Below are positions 41,387-51,074 of a stretch of DNA of 64,000 nt, piece by piece. How positions within the stretch are numbered: position 1 is the stretch's first letter; every line of letters starts with the position of its first letter. The notes beneath the pieces were generated by a model. That model did not search any database and had not been told where the DNA came from. It saw only the letters and a list, made by a program, of their open reading frames with translations. The DNA lies in the NCBI RefSeq assembly GCF_010499245.1, contig NZ_JAAGOW010000001.1, positions 1,116,001 through 1,180,000 of the forward strand. The letters are read 5' to 3'. Position numbers and translations under genes: made by a program. Source of the stretch: Variovorax sp. WS11 (GTDB lineage: Bacteria; Pseudomonadota; Gammaproteobacteria; Burkholderiales; Burkholderiaceae_C).

Positions 41387-42268
41387 TCAGGTTGCTGGCT
41401 TGTCGCTCGGCGCCTTGATGTTGTCACGCAGCTGCTGGCTCATCGGCAGGTTCAGCGGCACGTTCTTCGGCGGGATCGGCTGGAGGAACCACTTGGTGTA
41501 CATCTTCTCGAACTCGCCGCTCTTCATCAGGCCGACGAAGGTGTCGTCCACCAGCTTCTTGAACGCCGCGTCGTCCTTGGCCAGCATGCAAGCGTAGGGC
41601 TCGACCTGCAGCGCCTCGCCCACCACCTCGAACTCGGCGGGGTTCTTGGCATTGGCCATCAGTCCGTACAGCAGGATGTCGTCCATCGCGAAAGCCACCG
41701 CGCGGCCGCTCTCGACCAGCAGGAAGGCGTCGGCATGGTCCTTGGCCAGCACGATGTCCATGTCGAGGTTTTTCTCGGCGTTGTACTTGCGCATGACCAG
41801 CGCGTTGGTGGTGCCGGTCGTGCTGGTGACCGTCTTCTTGGCGAGGTCGGCGTAGTCCTTGATGTTGGACGACTTCTTCACCACCAGGCGCGTGCCCGTG
41901 TAGAAGTGGTTGACGGCGAAGCTCACGTCCTTGGCACGTGCGCTGTTGTTGGTGGTGGAGCCGCACTCCAGATCGATGGTGCCGTTGCTCAGCAGCGGGA
42001 TGCGGTTCTGCGAGGTCACGGCCATCAGCGCCACCTCGAGGTTGGGCTTGTTGAGCTTCTTCTTGACCGCGTCGACCACCGCATTGGACAGCTCGACCGA
42101 GAAGCCGATCGGCTTGCCTCCATCCAGGTAGCTGAAAGGCACCGAGGACTCGCGGTAGGCGAGCGTGATCTTGCCCGAGGCGGCGATCTTGGCCAGGGTG
42201 TCGGCTGCTTGCGCGCCCGTTGCGACGGCGGCGAGCACCACGGCAGCCATCAATGCAGAAATCTTCAT
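41387..42268 (-). CDS. Periplasmic amino acid-binding protein (GltI-like)
   Basis: 293 residues with signal peptide (MKISALMAAVVLAAVATGAQA). The type II SBP fold shows ITLAYRESSVPFSYLDGGKPIGFSVEL (ligand carboxylate site), TIDLECGSTTNNSARAKDVSF and AFAMDDILLYGL; ECGSTTNN is the glutamate/aspartate-receptor hallmark. No permease or ATPase genes are next to it, so it must use a transporter encoded elsewhere. Acidic-amino acid binding fits the neighbouring Asp/Glu racemase, which it precedes in transcription by ~30 bases. Confidence 0.87.
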   Translation of the reverse strand: MKISALMAAVVLAAVATGAQAADTLAKIAASGKITLAYRESSVPFSYLDGGKPIGFSVELSNAVVDAVKKKLNKPNLEVALMAVTSQNRIPLLSNGTIDLECGSTTNNSARAKDVSFAVNHFYTGTRLVVKKSSNIKDYADLAKKTVTSTTGTTNALVMRKYNAEKNLDMDIVLAKDHADAFLLVESGRAVAFAMDDILLYGLMANAKNPAEFEVVGEALQVEPYACMLAKDDAAFKKLVDDTFVGLMKSGEFEKMYTKWFLQPIPPKNVPLNLPMSQQLRDNIKAPSDKPAT

Positions 42269-42486
42269 GCGAGCCCTTTCGGTCGATTGGAATATGTTGC
42301 GGAGTGTAGGAACGATTCACGCCGAGCTCACAATTCCTTTTGCGGGCACGGCCATGATCAAAAGTTATGGGCCTCGTGTTCGGGGCATGAGCTTTGGCTA
42401 TGGCTTGCCCCGCTTTTGGCATTTCACGCACCCGCGGCCACCGCCTAGAGTCGGCGCTTTCCATTCGAGCGACAGGAAGAAGCGTC

Positions 42487-43698
42487 ATGCATGTGGGTGT
42501 GCTGGGTGCCGGCATCGTGGGCCTGGCCACGGCCTGGCAGTTGAGCCGTCGGGGCTTCCAGGTGAGCGTGGTCGACCGCGCGGTGCCCGGGTCCGGCGCC
42601 AGCGGCGGCAATGGCGCGCAGTTGAGCTACTCCTACGTGCAGCCGCTGGCGGATCCGTCGATCTGGAAGCAGCTGCCCAAGCTACTGTTCTCGCCCTCCT
42701 CCCCGCTCAAGCTGCGGCCGCAGCTCGATCCGCTGCAGTGGCGCTGGGGCCTCGCCTTTCTGGCGGCCTGCAATGCCCGCACCTCTCACCAGACCACGGC
42801 GCAGCTGCTCGCACTCGCGGCCGAGAGCCGCACCGCCTTCGAGGCCATGCTGGCCGAGCTCGAGCCCGACTGCGATTTCTCCGGCACCGGCAAGCTGGTG
42901 CTGTACGGCAGCGCCGCCTCGCTGGAGAGCGCGCGCCGGCAGCTCGAGCTGCAGCGCGCGATGGGCAGCGAGCAGCGCCTGGTCACGCCCGACGAATGCA
43001 TCGCGATCGAGCCGGCGCTCGCGGCCTACCGCACGCAGATGGCCGGCGCCATCCACACGCCCAGCGAGTGCGCGGCCGATTGTCTCAAGCTCTGCATCGC
43101 GCTGGAACGTGCGCTGCGGGCGCGCGGCGTGCGCTTCCTGCTCGACTGCGAGGTGCAGGGCTTCGACCGGCGAAACGGTCGCGTCGCCGCCGTGCAGACC
43201 GGCGCGGGTGACCTGGAGGCAGACGCCTTCGTCATGGCCCTGGGCGCCGCCTCGCACCGACTCGGCCGCCAGCTCGGCGCCTACCTGCCGGTGTATCCGC
43301 TCAAGGGCTACAGCATCACGGTCGACGTGGACCCGGCCGCGGACGCCGCCCCGCGCGTGAGCGTGACCGACAGCGCGCGCAAGGTGGTGTTCGCGCGCAT
43401 CGGTTCCCGGCTGCGCGTGGCAGGCATGGCCGAGCTGGTGGGGCACGATGCCAGCATTCCGGCGACGCGCATCGAAACGCTGGCCGCAGCGACCCGAGCG
43501 GTCTTCCCGCAGGCGAGCCGCCTGGAGGCGCTGCACCCCTGGGCCGGCATGCGCCCGGCCACGCCGACGGGCGTCCCGATCATCGGGCGCTTGGCCGACG
43601 CACCTTCGAACATGCTGTTCAACACCGGCCACGGCGCGCTGGGTTTCACCCTGGCCTTCGGCTCAGCAGAGCGCGTGGCGCGGCAATTGGCGGCTTAG
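42487..43698 (+). CDS. DadA-like D-amino acid dehydrogenase
   Basis: 403 residues. The FAD motif is GAGIVGLATAWQL (residues ~7-19); SGASGGNGAQLSY and the C-terminal LFNTGHGALGFTLAFGSAE match DadA and the glycine-oxidase group. YPLKGYSITV is the usual strand before the active site. It differs from the dadA at 332 in length and is paired with the Asp/Glu racemase and amino-acid receptor, suggesting D-aspartate/D-glutamate use (inference). Its stop overlaps the convergent LysR stop. Confidence 0.87.
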   Translation: MHVGVLGAGIVGLATAWQLSRRGFQVSVVDRAVPGSGASGGNGAQLSYSYVQPLADPSIWKQLPKLLFSPSSPLKLRPQLDPLQWRWGLAFLAACNARTSHQTTAQLLALAAESRTAFEAMLAELEPDCDFSGTGKLVLYGSAASLESARRQLELQRAMGSEQRLVTPDECIAIEPALAAYRTQMAGAIHTPSECAADCLKLCIALERALRARGVRFLLDCEVQGFDRRNGRVAAVQTGAGDLEADAFVMALGAASHRLGRQLGAYLPVYPLKGYSITVDVDPAADAAPRVSVTDSARKVVFARIGSRLRVAGMAELVGHDASIPATRIETLAAATRAVFPQASRLEALHPWAGMRPATPTGVPIIGRLADAPSNMLFNTGHGALGFTLAFGSAERVARQLAA

Positions 43699-44597
43699 GC
43701 CATCCCCTCGATCGCCTCGCGCATGCAGCGGGTGATGCCGCGCACCGGCACCGAATCGGGCCGCTCGGCAAAACGCAAGGCGCGGATGGGCACCGGGATG
43801 CGCGGCTCCAGTGCCAGCACATCCACCTTGTCGCGATCGGCCGAGCTGGCGGTGCATCCATCGACCAGGGCCACGCCCAGCCCGTGGTGCGCCATGGCCA
43901 GCGCCGCGTGATAGGTCTGCACCGTGACCACCGCCTGCTGAAAGCCCACGCCCGCCTGCCGGCAGGCCTGGCTCAGGCTGGTGCCGACCGGGTCGCGGCT
44001 GTCCAGCCCCACCACAGGCAGCTTGACCAGGTCATGCAGCGCCGCCGAGCCGTTGCGCACCAGCGCGCGCGGCAGCATGCCCTTGGGCGCGATGCACACC
44101 ATCCGGCTGTCGGCCAGCGCCTCCTGCGTGAGCGAGGGATGCACCGCGGGACTGAAGGCGAAGCCCACGTCCGCCTCCTGCCGCAGCAGCGCCGACATGA
44201 TCTGCGGCGAGTGCAGCGATTCCACCGTGACGGCGATGCCCGGATGCTTCTGCCGGAAGGCCTTGAGCGCGCGCGGCAGCACCTCGTAGCTCAGCGCGAG
44301 CACGGTGAGGATGCGCAGCTCGCCCGCATCGCTGGCCGTGCGCAGGTTGGCCGCCAGCCGCTGCACTTCGTCGAGCTGCGCGAACAGGCGCTCGATGTGC
44401 GGATAGAGCGCCTGCGCCTCGGTGGTCGGCGTGAGCCGTCCCTTGGCGCGCTGGAACAGCGGGAAGCCCAACTGGATCTCCGCGTGCTGCAGCGTGCGGC
44501 TGACGGCCGGCTGCGTGATGTTGATGAGCCTGGCCGCCGCGCTCACGCTGCCGGTGAGCATGATGGCGTTGAAGACCTCGATGTGGCGCAGGCGCAT
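43695..44597 (-). CDS. LysR-family regulator
   Basis: 300 residues. N-terminal winged helix-turn-helix (MRLRHIEVFNAIMLTGSVSA, SAAARLINITQPAVSRTLQH) and a C-terminal effector domain of two Rossmann-like lobes (ILTVLALSYEVLPRALKAF, MSALLRQEADVGFAFSP). It follows the M20 peptidase by 13 bases and converges with the DadA-like gene, so it could regulate either; the ligand is unknown. Its HTH resembles those controlling amino-acid catabolism (inference). Confidence 0.88.
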   Translation of the reverse strand: MRLRHIEVFNAIMLTGSVSAAARLINITQPAVSRTLQHAEIQLGFPLFQRAKGRLTPTTEAQALYPHIERLFAQLDEVQRLAANLRTASDAGELRILTVLALSYEVLPRALKAFRQKHPGIAVTVESLHSPQIMSALLRQEADVGFAFSPAVHPSLTQEALADSRMVCIAPKGMLPRALVRNGSAALHDLVKLPVVGLDSRDPVGTSLSQACRQAGVGFQQAVVTVQTYHAALAMAHHGLGVALVDGCTASSADRDKVDVLALEPRIPVPIRALRFAERPDSVPVRGITRCMREAIEGMA

Positions 44598-44610
44598 CGC
44601 GCGGTTTGGC

Positions 44611-45897
44611 TTACTTGCCGACCTTGCCGCGCGAGATGTCCATCACCATCCGCGTCGCCAGGTAAAGCCGCGGCTCGATGGAGTCGATCAGCACGTACTC
44701 GGCATCGGCCGAGTGCGCGCCGAAGCCCTGCAGGCCGAAGCGCTCCACCACCGGCGCCTTGGTCTTCAGCGCGGCAAAGGCCGCATCGGTGCCGCCGCCG
44801 GCCACCTTATCGTCGGCGCCCAGTTCGCGGCCCAGCTCCTTGTAGACCGCCTGCGCATGCGCGGCCAGCGCGCGCGAGGCATCGGTGGCCTCCAGCGGCG
44901 GGCGGCGGCGCTCGAACTTCATCTCGACCTTGGCCTCGGGGATCAGCTGCTTCTTGACGCGCTCCTGCACCTGCTTCTCGATGCGGTCGTAGTCGCTGAC
45001 CTTCAGCACACGCACGTCGGCCCCGGCGCTGGCCGACGCCGGGATCACGTTTCGGTTGGTGCCCGACTTCGAGATGGTCCAGTTCATCTTGAGCCCGGTG
45101 GCCGGATCGGACAGGTCGCGCATCTGGAGAATCTGGTGCGAGAGCTCGTAGAGCGCGTTCACGCCCAGCTCGGGCGCCGAGCCCGCGTGCGAGGCCTTGC
45201 CCGTGACGTTGAGCGAGACCGAGGCGATGCCGGCGGTGGCGAGCGAGAGCTTGTCCTCCTTGATCGAGGCGCCCTCGTACGACATCACCACGTCGTGCTC
45301 CGCGCCGAGCCGGCTGATGAGCGCGCGGGAGCCGGGGGAGCTGATCTCTTCATCCCCGTTGATCAGCACCGTCAGCGTGCCGTACTCCTTGAAGTCCAGC
45401 GCCTTCAGCAGCGCCACCGTGTGCAGGATGACGGCCACGCCCTGCTTGTCGTCGGCGATGCCGAGGCCGTAGGCCTTGTCGCCTTCGATGCGGAAGGGCT
45501 GCTTGTTGAGCATGCCGATCTGGTAGACCGTGTCCATGTGAGCGATCAGCATGATCTTCTTGCTGCCCGTGCCCTTGAAGGTGGCGCGCACCGCCTTGCC
45601 GATCTTCTCCGGCGTGTCTTCCATGCGGTAGGCCTCGGCCGTCGGGTCGACCAGCTCGACCTGGCCGCCCATCGCCTTGAGGCGTTCGGCGATCAGGTTG
45701 GCGATCTTGTCCAGGCCTTCGAGGTCGCGGCTGCCCGACTCGATGGAGACCAGCTGCTTGAGGGTGTCGAGCAGCACGGGCTTTTCCTTGGCGGCCAGCG
45801 CGGCGATGCGATCGTCGGGTGCGGCCGAAGCCATGCCGAGCCAGGCGGCGCAGACGGCGCCGAGGGCGAAGGTGCGGAGGCAATGCGAGAACTTCAT
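44611..45897 (-). CDS. Secreted M20/M28 metallopeptidase (glutamate carboxypeptidase-like)
   Basis: 428 residues with signal peptide (MKFSHCLRTFALGAVCAAWLGMASA). Zinc ligands and catalytic residues appear as LIAHMDTVYQ (His, Asp), YGLGIADDKQGVA (bridging Asp), NGDEEISSPGS (catalytic Glu) and VAGGGTDAAF. The dimerisation domain has GKASHAGSAPELG. Carboxypeptidase G2-like enzymes release C-terminal glutamate; this would supply acidic amino acids to the adjacent binding protein and racemase (inference). Confidence 0.88.
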   Translation of the reverse strand: MKFSHCLRTFALGAVCAAWLGMASAAPDDRIAALAAKEKPVLLDTLKQLVSIESGSRDLEGLDKIANLIAERLKAMGGQVELVDPTAEAYRMEDTPEKIGKAVRATFKGTGSKKIMLIAHMDTVYQIGMLNKQPFRIEGDKAYGLGIADDKQGVAVILHTVALLKALDFKEYGTLTVLINGDEEISSPGSRALISRLGAEHDVVMSYEGASIKEDKLSLATAGIASVSLNVTGKASHAGSAPELGVNALYELSHQILQMRDLSDPATGLKMNWTISKSGTNRNVIPASASAGADVRVLKVSDYDRIEKQVQERVKKQLIPEAKVEMKFERRRPPLEATDASRALAAHAQAVYKELGRELGADDKVAGGGTDAAFAALKTKAPVVERFGLQGFGAHSADAEYVLIDSIEPRLYLATRMVMDISRGKVGK

Positions 45898-45934
45898 TCG
45901 TGTGTCTTTCCTTGGGTCTTGTCTTTGTCTTCTT

Positions 45935-48727
45935 TCAATGCGCCTTGTCCCAGTTGGGACCAAAGCCGATCTCGGCCAGCAGCGGAACCTTGAGCTCCGC
46001 CACGCCGGCCATGAGCCGCGGGATCTCGCTGCGGACCCAGTCGGCTTCATCTTCGGGCACCTCGAACACCAGTTCGTCGTGTACCTGCATGATCATCTTG
46101 GTGCGGCGCTTCTCGGCGTCGAGCACCTGCTGCACCTTGACCATGCTGAGCTTGATCAGGTCGGCCGCCGTGCCCTGCATCGGCGCATTGATGGCGGCGC
46201 GCTCGGCACCGCCGCGGCGCGGTCCGTTGGGCGAGTTGATCTCGGGCAGGTAGAGGCGGCGGCCGAACACGGTCTCCACGTAGCCCCGCTGCTTGGCCAG
46301 GGCCTTGGTCTCGTCCATGTAGACCTTCACGCCCGGGTAGCGCGCGAAGTAGCGGTCGATGTAAGAGGCCGCGGCCTTGGTCTCGATGCCGAGGTTGCGC
46401 GCCAGGCCGAAGCTGCTCATGCCGTAGATCAGCCCGAAGTTGATGACCTTGGCGTAGCGGCGCTGCTCGCTCGACACCTGGTCCACCGCCACGCCGAAGA
46501 CCTCGGCCGCGGTCGCACGGTGCACGTCGATGCCCTCGGTAAAGGCGCGCAGCAGCGACGCGTCGCCGCTGATGTGGGCCATGATGCGCAGCTCGATCTG
46601 CGAGTAGTCGGAGCTCGCGATCACGCTGCCCGCCGGGGCCACGAAGGCCTCGCGCACGCGGCGGCCTTCGGGCGTGCGGATCGGGATGTTCTGCAGGTTG
46701 GGATCGTTGCTCGACAGGCGCCCCGTCACTGCCACCGCCTGTGCATAGTGCGTGTGGACCCGGCCCGAGCGCGGATGGGCCAGCTGGCCCAGCTTGTCGG
46801 TGTAGGTACCCTTGAGCTTGGAGAGGCCGCGGTGCTCGAGGATCTTGGCCGGCAGCGGGAAGTCCTCGGCCAGCTTCTCCAGCACCTCCTCGTCGGTGCT
46901 CGGCGCGCCGCTGGGCGTCTTCTTGACGACCGGCAGGCCCAGCTTGGTGAAAAAGACTTCGCCGATCTGCTTGGGCGAGCCCAGGTTGAAGGGCTGGCCC
47001 GCGAGCTCGTAGGCCTCCTGCTCCAGGGCCAGGATGCGCTTGGCCAGCTCGTTGCTTTGCGCGGCCAGCATGGGCGCGTCGATCATCACGCCGTTGCGCT
47101 CGACGCGGTAGAGCGTTTCGCTGGAAGCCATCTCCAGCTCGTAGACGAAGCGCAGCTTGTCGTCGGCCTGCAGCTTCGGCCAGAGCGCGAGGTGCACGTC
47201 CAGCGTCTGGTCGGAGTCCTCGCAGGCGTACTCGGCCGCCTTCTCGATCGACACCTGGCTGAAGGGAATCTGGTGCGCGCCCTTGCCGCACAGGTCCTCG
47301 TAGTCGATCCCGCTGCGGCCCAGGTGACGCTCGGCCAGGCTGGCCAGGCCGTGCGGCTTGTGCACTTCGAGCACGTAGCTCTGCAGCATGGTGTCGTGCG
47401 CGTAGCCCTGCACCTCGATGCCGTGGTTGGCGAACACGTGGCGGTCGTACTTGACGTGCTGGCCCAGCTTCTTCTTCGCGCCGTCCTCCAGCCAGGGCTT
47501 GAGCTTCGCGAGCACCTCGTCGCGCGGCAGCTGCGCCGGCGCGTCGCCGTAGTTGTGGGCCACGGGGATGTAGGCCGCCTCGCCGGGCTTGACGCTGAAG
47601 CTGATGCCCACGATCTCGGCATGGATCTCGTCCAGCGAGGTGGTCTCGGTGTCCAGCGCGACCAGCTCGGCCGCCTCGACCTTCGCCAGCCAGGTGTCGA
47701 AGAGCTCCCAGCTCAGCACGGTGTCGTAGGCCAGGTTGGTGGCCTTGGCCGCGGCGTCGGCGGCCGGCTCCTCGAGCAGGCCGGTGCCGCCCTCGGGGCC
47801 GCGCTTCGCCTTGTTCTCCTCGATCAGCTCGGGCGGGACTTCGTGCGCCTCCAGCGTCTTCACCAGGCTCTTGAAGCCGTACTTCTCGTAGAAGCCCTTC
47901 AGCGGCTCGACCTGCTGCGGGCCGATGGCGATGCCGTCGAGCGCGGGCAGCCCGGACACGTGGCCGTCGAGCTCGCAGTCGGTGCGGATGGTCACCAGTC
48001 GCTTGCCCTGCGGCAGCCAGTCGAGCGCCTTGCGCAGGTTCTCGCCGGCCTGGCCCTTGACCTCGCCGGCGCGCGCGATCAGCGCATCGAGCGAGCCGTA
48101 CTCCAGCAGCCACTTCGCGGCCGTCTTCGGGCCCACCTTCTCCACGCCGGGCACGTTGTCCACGGTGTCGCCCACCAGCGTCTGGTAGTCGACCATCAAG
48201 CGGGGCGGCACGCCGAACTCGGCCGTCACGCCGGCCACGTCGCGCTTCTTGCCGTTCATGGTGTCGATGATGGTGATGTGCTCGTCGACCAACTGGCTCA
48301 GGTCCTTGTCGCCGCTGGAGACGATCACCTCGACGCCCTGGTTCGCCGCGGTGCGCGCCAGGGTGCCGATCACGTCGTCGGCCTCGACGTCGGGCACGCA
48401 CAGCACCGGCCAGCCCAAAAGCCTCACCACCTCGTGGATGGGCTCGACCTGGCTGCGCAGGTCATCGGGCATCGGCGAACGGTTGGCCTTGTACTGGGGA
48501 TACCACGCGTCCCTGAAGGTCTTTCCCGGCGCGTCGAAGATGCAGGCGGCGTAGTCGGCCCGCACCTCGCGGCGCAGCAACTGCAGCATGTTGATCATTC
48601 CGCGGATGGCGCCCGTCGCCGGGCTGCCGGGGTCGCCCGGCACCGCGCGCAGGTCGGGCATCGCGTGGAAGGCTCGGTAGAGGTAGCTCGAGCCGTCCAC
48701 GAGCAGCAATGTTTTCTTGTCGGTCAT
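45935..48727 (-). CDS. polA: DNA polymerase I
   Basis: 930 residues in three domains: a 5'-3' exonuclease (~1-290, VDGSSYLYRAFHA start and DVEADDVIGTLA), a 3'-5' exonuclease (~330-520, ALDTETTSLDEIH with the DxE pair retained) and the polymerase (~520-930, motif A IASSDYSQIELRIMAH, motif B KVINFGLIYGMS, motif C MQVHDELVFEV). It fills gaps and removes primers. Length and motifs are normal. AAGGAAAG precedes no gene here; the start MTDKKTLLLVDG is standard. Confidence 0.97.
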   Translation of the reverse strand: MTDKKTLLLVDGSSYLYRAFHAMPDLRAVPGDPGSPATGAIRGMINMLQLLRREVRADYAACIFDAPGKTFRDAWYPQYKANRSPMPDDLRSQVEPIHEVVRLLGWPVLCVPDVEADDVIGTLARTAANQGVEVIVSSGDKDLSQLVDEHITIIDTMNGKKRDVAGVTAEFGVPPRLMVDYQTLVGDTVDNVPGVEKVGPKTAAKWLLEYGSLDALIARAGEVKGQAGENLRKALDWLPQGKRLVTIRTDCELDGHVSGLPALDGIAIGPQQVEPLKGFYEKYGFKSLVKTLEAHEVPPELIEENKAKRGPEGGTGLLEEPAADAAAKATNLAYDTVLSWELFDTWLAKVEAAELVALDTETTSLDEIHAEIVGISFSVKPGEAAYIPVAHNYGDAPAQLPRDEVLAKLKPWLEDGAKKKLGQHVKYDRHVFANHGIEVQGYAHDTMLQSYVLEVHKPHGLASLAERHLGRSGIDYEDLCGKGAHQIPFSQVSIEKAAEYACEDSDQTLDVHLALWPKLQADDKLRFVYELEMASSETLYRVERNGVMIDAPMLAAQSNELAKRILALEQEAYELAGQPFNLGSPKQIGEVFFTKLGLPVVKKTPSGAPSTDEEVLEKLAEDFPLPAKILEHRGLSKLKGTYTDKLGQLAHPRSGRVHTHYAQAVAVTGRLSSNDPNLQNIPIRTPEGRRVREAFVAPAGSVIASSDYSQIELRIMAHISGDASLLRAFTEGIDVHRATAAEVFGVAVDQVSSEQRRYAKVINFGLIYGMSSFGLARNLGIETKAAASYIDRYFARYPGVKVYMDETKALAKQRGYVETVFGRRLYLPEINSPNGPRRGGAERAAINAPMQGTAADLIKLSMVKVQQVLDAEKRRTKMIMQVHDELVFEVPEDEADWVRSEIPRLMAGVAELKVPLLAEIGFGPNWDKAH

Positions 48728-48824
48728 CGGGGCATTTTGCCGTGCCGCGCTCGGGCGCCCGCACGACGGCGAGCGTCGCCACCGGCTGACAGCGGCCCAC
48801 GGGGCCGCCGCCTACAATCGCCGC

Positions 48825-49178
48825 ATGTCCTCCACTCCTCTTCTGCTCGCCCGCGGCGCCCTACTGGCCGCGCTGGCCTGTGCCGCACCGCTGGCCGCCG
48901 TTCATGCCCAGAGCGCACCGCCGCCCGACGCGACCCAGGCCACGCCCGAGTCGCCGCGCAGCAACCAGAAGATCGAGCACATCCGCGTCGAGGATTCCGG
49001 CGCCCGCGTCGACGAAGTGCGCTACGGCGGCCAGACCCAGAGCATCTCGGTGCAGCCCAAGGCGAACGTGCCCTCCTACGAAGTGCTGCCGAACAATACC
49101 GGGCGCGACCGGCAGAGCCAGACCGAGACCGGCGGCAACGGCAACGGCGCGCGGGTCTGGAACGTGCTCAAGTTCTAA
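48825..49178 (+). CDS. DUF2782-like secreted protein
   Basis: 117 residues with signal peptide (LLLARGALLAALACAAPLAAVHAQ). After a Pro/Gln-rich linker comes KIEHIRVEDSGARVDEVRYGGQTQSISV and SYEVLPNNTGRDRQ. DUF2782 proteins occur between polA and thrB in proteobacteria, which is exactly this position, so the assignment rests on similarity and context. Function unknown. Confidence 0.65.
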   Translation: MSSTPLLLARGALLAALACAAPLAAVHAQSAPPPDATQATPESPRSNQKIEHIRVEDSGARVDEVRYGGQTQSISVQPKANVPSYEVLPNNTGRDRQSQTETGGNGNGARVWNVLKF

Positions 49179-49183
49179 GAGCT

Positions 49184-50233
49184 GTGGCGGTCTTCACCGA
49201 AGTCGGGTTCGACGAAGCCGATGCGCTGGTCCAGCGCGTCGGCCTGGGCTCGCTCACCGCCCTGCGAGGCATCGAGGGCGGCATCGAGAACACCAACTAC
49301 TTCGCGAGCACCGCGTCAGGCGAATTCGTCCTGACGCTGTTCGAGCGCCTGGGCCCGGAGCAGCTGCCCTATTACCTCTGCCTGATGAAGCACCTGGCGT
49401 CGCGCGGCATTCCGGTGCCGGAGCCGGTGGCCGACCCGGCGATCGCGCCGCCCAGCGGACACGCGCTCTCCATCCCGGCCAATGCGCCCTGCGAGTTCCT
49501 GCACCGGGTCGCGGGCAAGCCGGCGGCGCTCGTGCAGCGGCTCGAGGGCAAGAGCGAGCTGGCCCCCACGGCCGCCCATTGCGCCGAGCTGGGCCGCCTG
49601 CTGGCGCGCATGCACCAGGCGGCCCGCGACTTCCCCCGCATCCAGCCCAACCTGCGCGGCCTGGCCTGGTGGAACGACACCGCGCCGGTGGTGCTGCCCT
49701 ACCTCGAAGCACCGCAAGCGGCACTGCTCCAGAGCGAGCTGGCCTACCAGAACCACGTCGCCGAGTCCTCGGCCTATGCGGCGCTGCCGCGAGGTCCGGT
49801 GCACGCCGACCTGTTCCGCGACAACGCGATGTTCGCCACCGAGGGCGATTCGCCACACCTCACCGGCGTGTTCGACTTCTACTTCGCCGGCACCGACACC
49901 TGGCTCTTCGACCTGGCGGTGTGCCTCAACGACTGGGCGATCGACCTGCCCACCGGCCGGCACGACGCGCTGCGCGCCGACGCCCTGCTGGCTGCCTACG
50001 GCACCGTGCGACCGCTGACCGCCGCCGAGCGCGCCCTGCTGCCCGCCATGCTGCGCGCCGCGGCCCTGCGCTTCTGGATCTCGCGGCTGTGGGACTTCCA
50101 CCTGCCGCGCGAGGCGAGCATCCTCAAGGCCCATGACCCGACCCACTTCGAGCGCGTGCTGCGCGAACGCTCGCGGGCGCCGGCCGCATCCTTCTCTTCC
50201 AGCGCCGCCCTCGGCGAGCCGCAGGCCGCCTGA
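49184..50233 (+). CDS. thrB: Homoserine kinase
   Basis: 349 residues, the aminoglycoside-phosphotransferase-fold homoserine kinase (ThrB2/ThrBII type) of Pseudomonas and Burkholderiales, not the GHMP type of E. coli. Nucleotide-binding GGIENTNYFAST (~residues 29-40), catalytic HADLFRDNAMF (~206-216) and metal-binding DFYFAGTDTWLFDLA. The start is GTG 49184, five bases after the upstream stop, with TAAGAG as ribosome site. It makes O-phosphohomoserine for threonine. Confidence 0.92.
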   Translation: MAVFTEVGFDEADALVQRVGLGSLTALRGIEGGIENTNYFASTASGEFVLTLFERLGPEQLPYYLCLMKHLASRGIPVPEPVADPAIAPPSGHALSIPANAPCEFLHRVAGKPAALVQRLEGKSELAPTAAHCAELGRLLARMHQAARDFPRIQPNLRGLAWWNDTAPVVLPYLEAPQAALLQSELAYQNHVAESSAYAALPRGPVHADLFRDNAMFATEGDSPHLTGVFDFYFAGTDTWLFDLAVCLNDWAIDLPTGRHDALRADALLAAYGTVRPLTAAERALLPAMLRAAALRFWISRLWDFHLPREASILKAHDPTHFERVLRERSRAPAASFSSSAALGEPQAA

Positions 50234-50248
50234 GGGGCCTGTCCACCC

Positions 50249-51052
50249 ATGAAACTGAACCTCGTGCCGGCACGCACTGGCGCCGAATGGGTCCGCATCG
50301 GACTCAAGACCTTCTGGCGGCAGCCGTTGGCCTTCATTTCGCTGTTCTTCCTGTTCATGGCCTCGATCTCGATCGCCTCGCAGCTGCCGCTGGTCGGCAG
50401 CGTGCTGGCGCCGATCCTGCTGCCCTTCATGACGCTGGGCCTGATGGTGGCCACCTCGGTCGCCTACGCCAACGACCGGCAGAAGCCCGCCGCGCCGGCC
50501 ATGTTCACCGCCGCCGCGGAAGCGGTGCGAAGCGAGTGGAAGCCGATGATCGTGCTGGGCCTGATCTCGGCCGCCTACTTCGTGGTGGTGGTGGGCCTCT
50601 CGGCCCTGATGGACGACGGCTACCTGGCGCGCGCCTACCTGCTCGACGAGACGCTGTCGGCCGAGGTGATGGCCAGCAGCGACTTCCAGACCGCCCGCCT
50701 CTTCGTCATGGTGCTCAACCTCCCGCTGTCGCTGGCCATGTGGCATGCGCCGGCGCTGGTGCACTGGCACCACGTGGAGCCCGTGAAGAGCCTGTTCTTC
50801 AGCCTGGTCGCGCTGTTCCGCAACTTCGGCGCCTACGCGATGTTCTGCCTCTCGTGGTTCGGTGTGTTCCTGGCCGCGGGCATCGGCATCGGGCTGGTGG
50901 CCACGGTGCTGGTCGGCGTCGGCGCGATCGGCATGGGCGGCGGCGCCTCGGCCATCGGCGGTGCGCTGATGATCGGCAGCGCGCTGGTGCTGGCGGCGAT
51001 GTCGCTGAGCTCGACTTGGTTCACGTTCAGGGATAGCTTCCAGGCGGACTGA
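50249..51052 (+). CDS. BPSS1780-family membrane protein
   Basis: 267 residues with at least six hydrophobic segments, beginning MKLNLVPARTGAEWVRIGLKT-FWRQPLAFISLFFLF. The entry motif W(V/I)R.GL.TFWRQP is typical of this Burkholderiales family, of unknown function. It lies 15 bases downstream of thrB, probably co-transcribed. Later helices are Gly/Ala-rich (VGVGAIGMGGGASAIGGAL). Confidence 0.85.
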   Translation: MKLNLVPARTGAEWVRIGLKTFWRQPLAFISLFFLFMASISIASQLPLVGSVLAPILLPFMTLGLMVATSVAYANDRQKPAAPAMFTAAAEAVRSEWKPMIVLGLISAAYFVVVVGLSALMDDGYLARAYLLDETLSAEVMASSDFQTARLFVMVLNLPLSLAMWHAPALVHWHHVEPVKSLFFSLVALFRNFGAYAMFCLSWFGVFLAAGIGIGLVATVLVGVGAIGMGGGASAIGGALMIGSALVLAAMSLSSTWFTFRDSFQAD

Positions 51053-51074
51053 GCGGGCGAATTCGCATCCGCCG

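Noticed and set aside
45677..50233. A 1518-codon open frame on the plus strand across polA and into thrB
   Set aside because: Up to ~49180 it is antisense to polA and a peptidase; the protein is low-complexity Ala/Arg/Gly/His. Only its last part (49184-50233) is a real gene, thrB.
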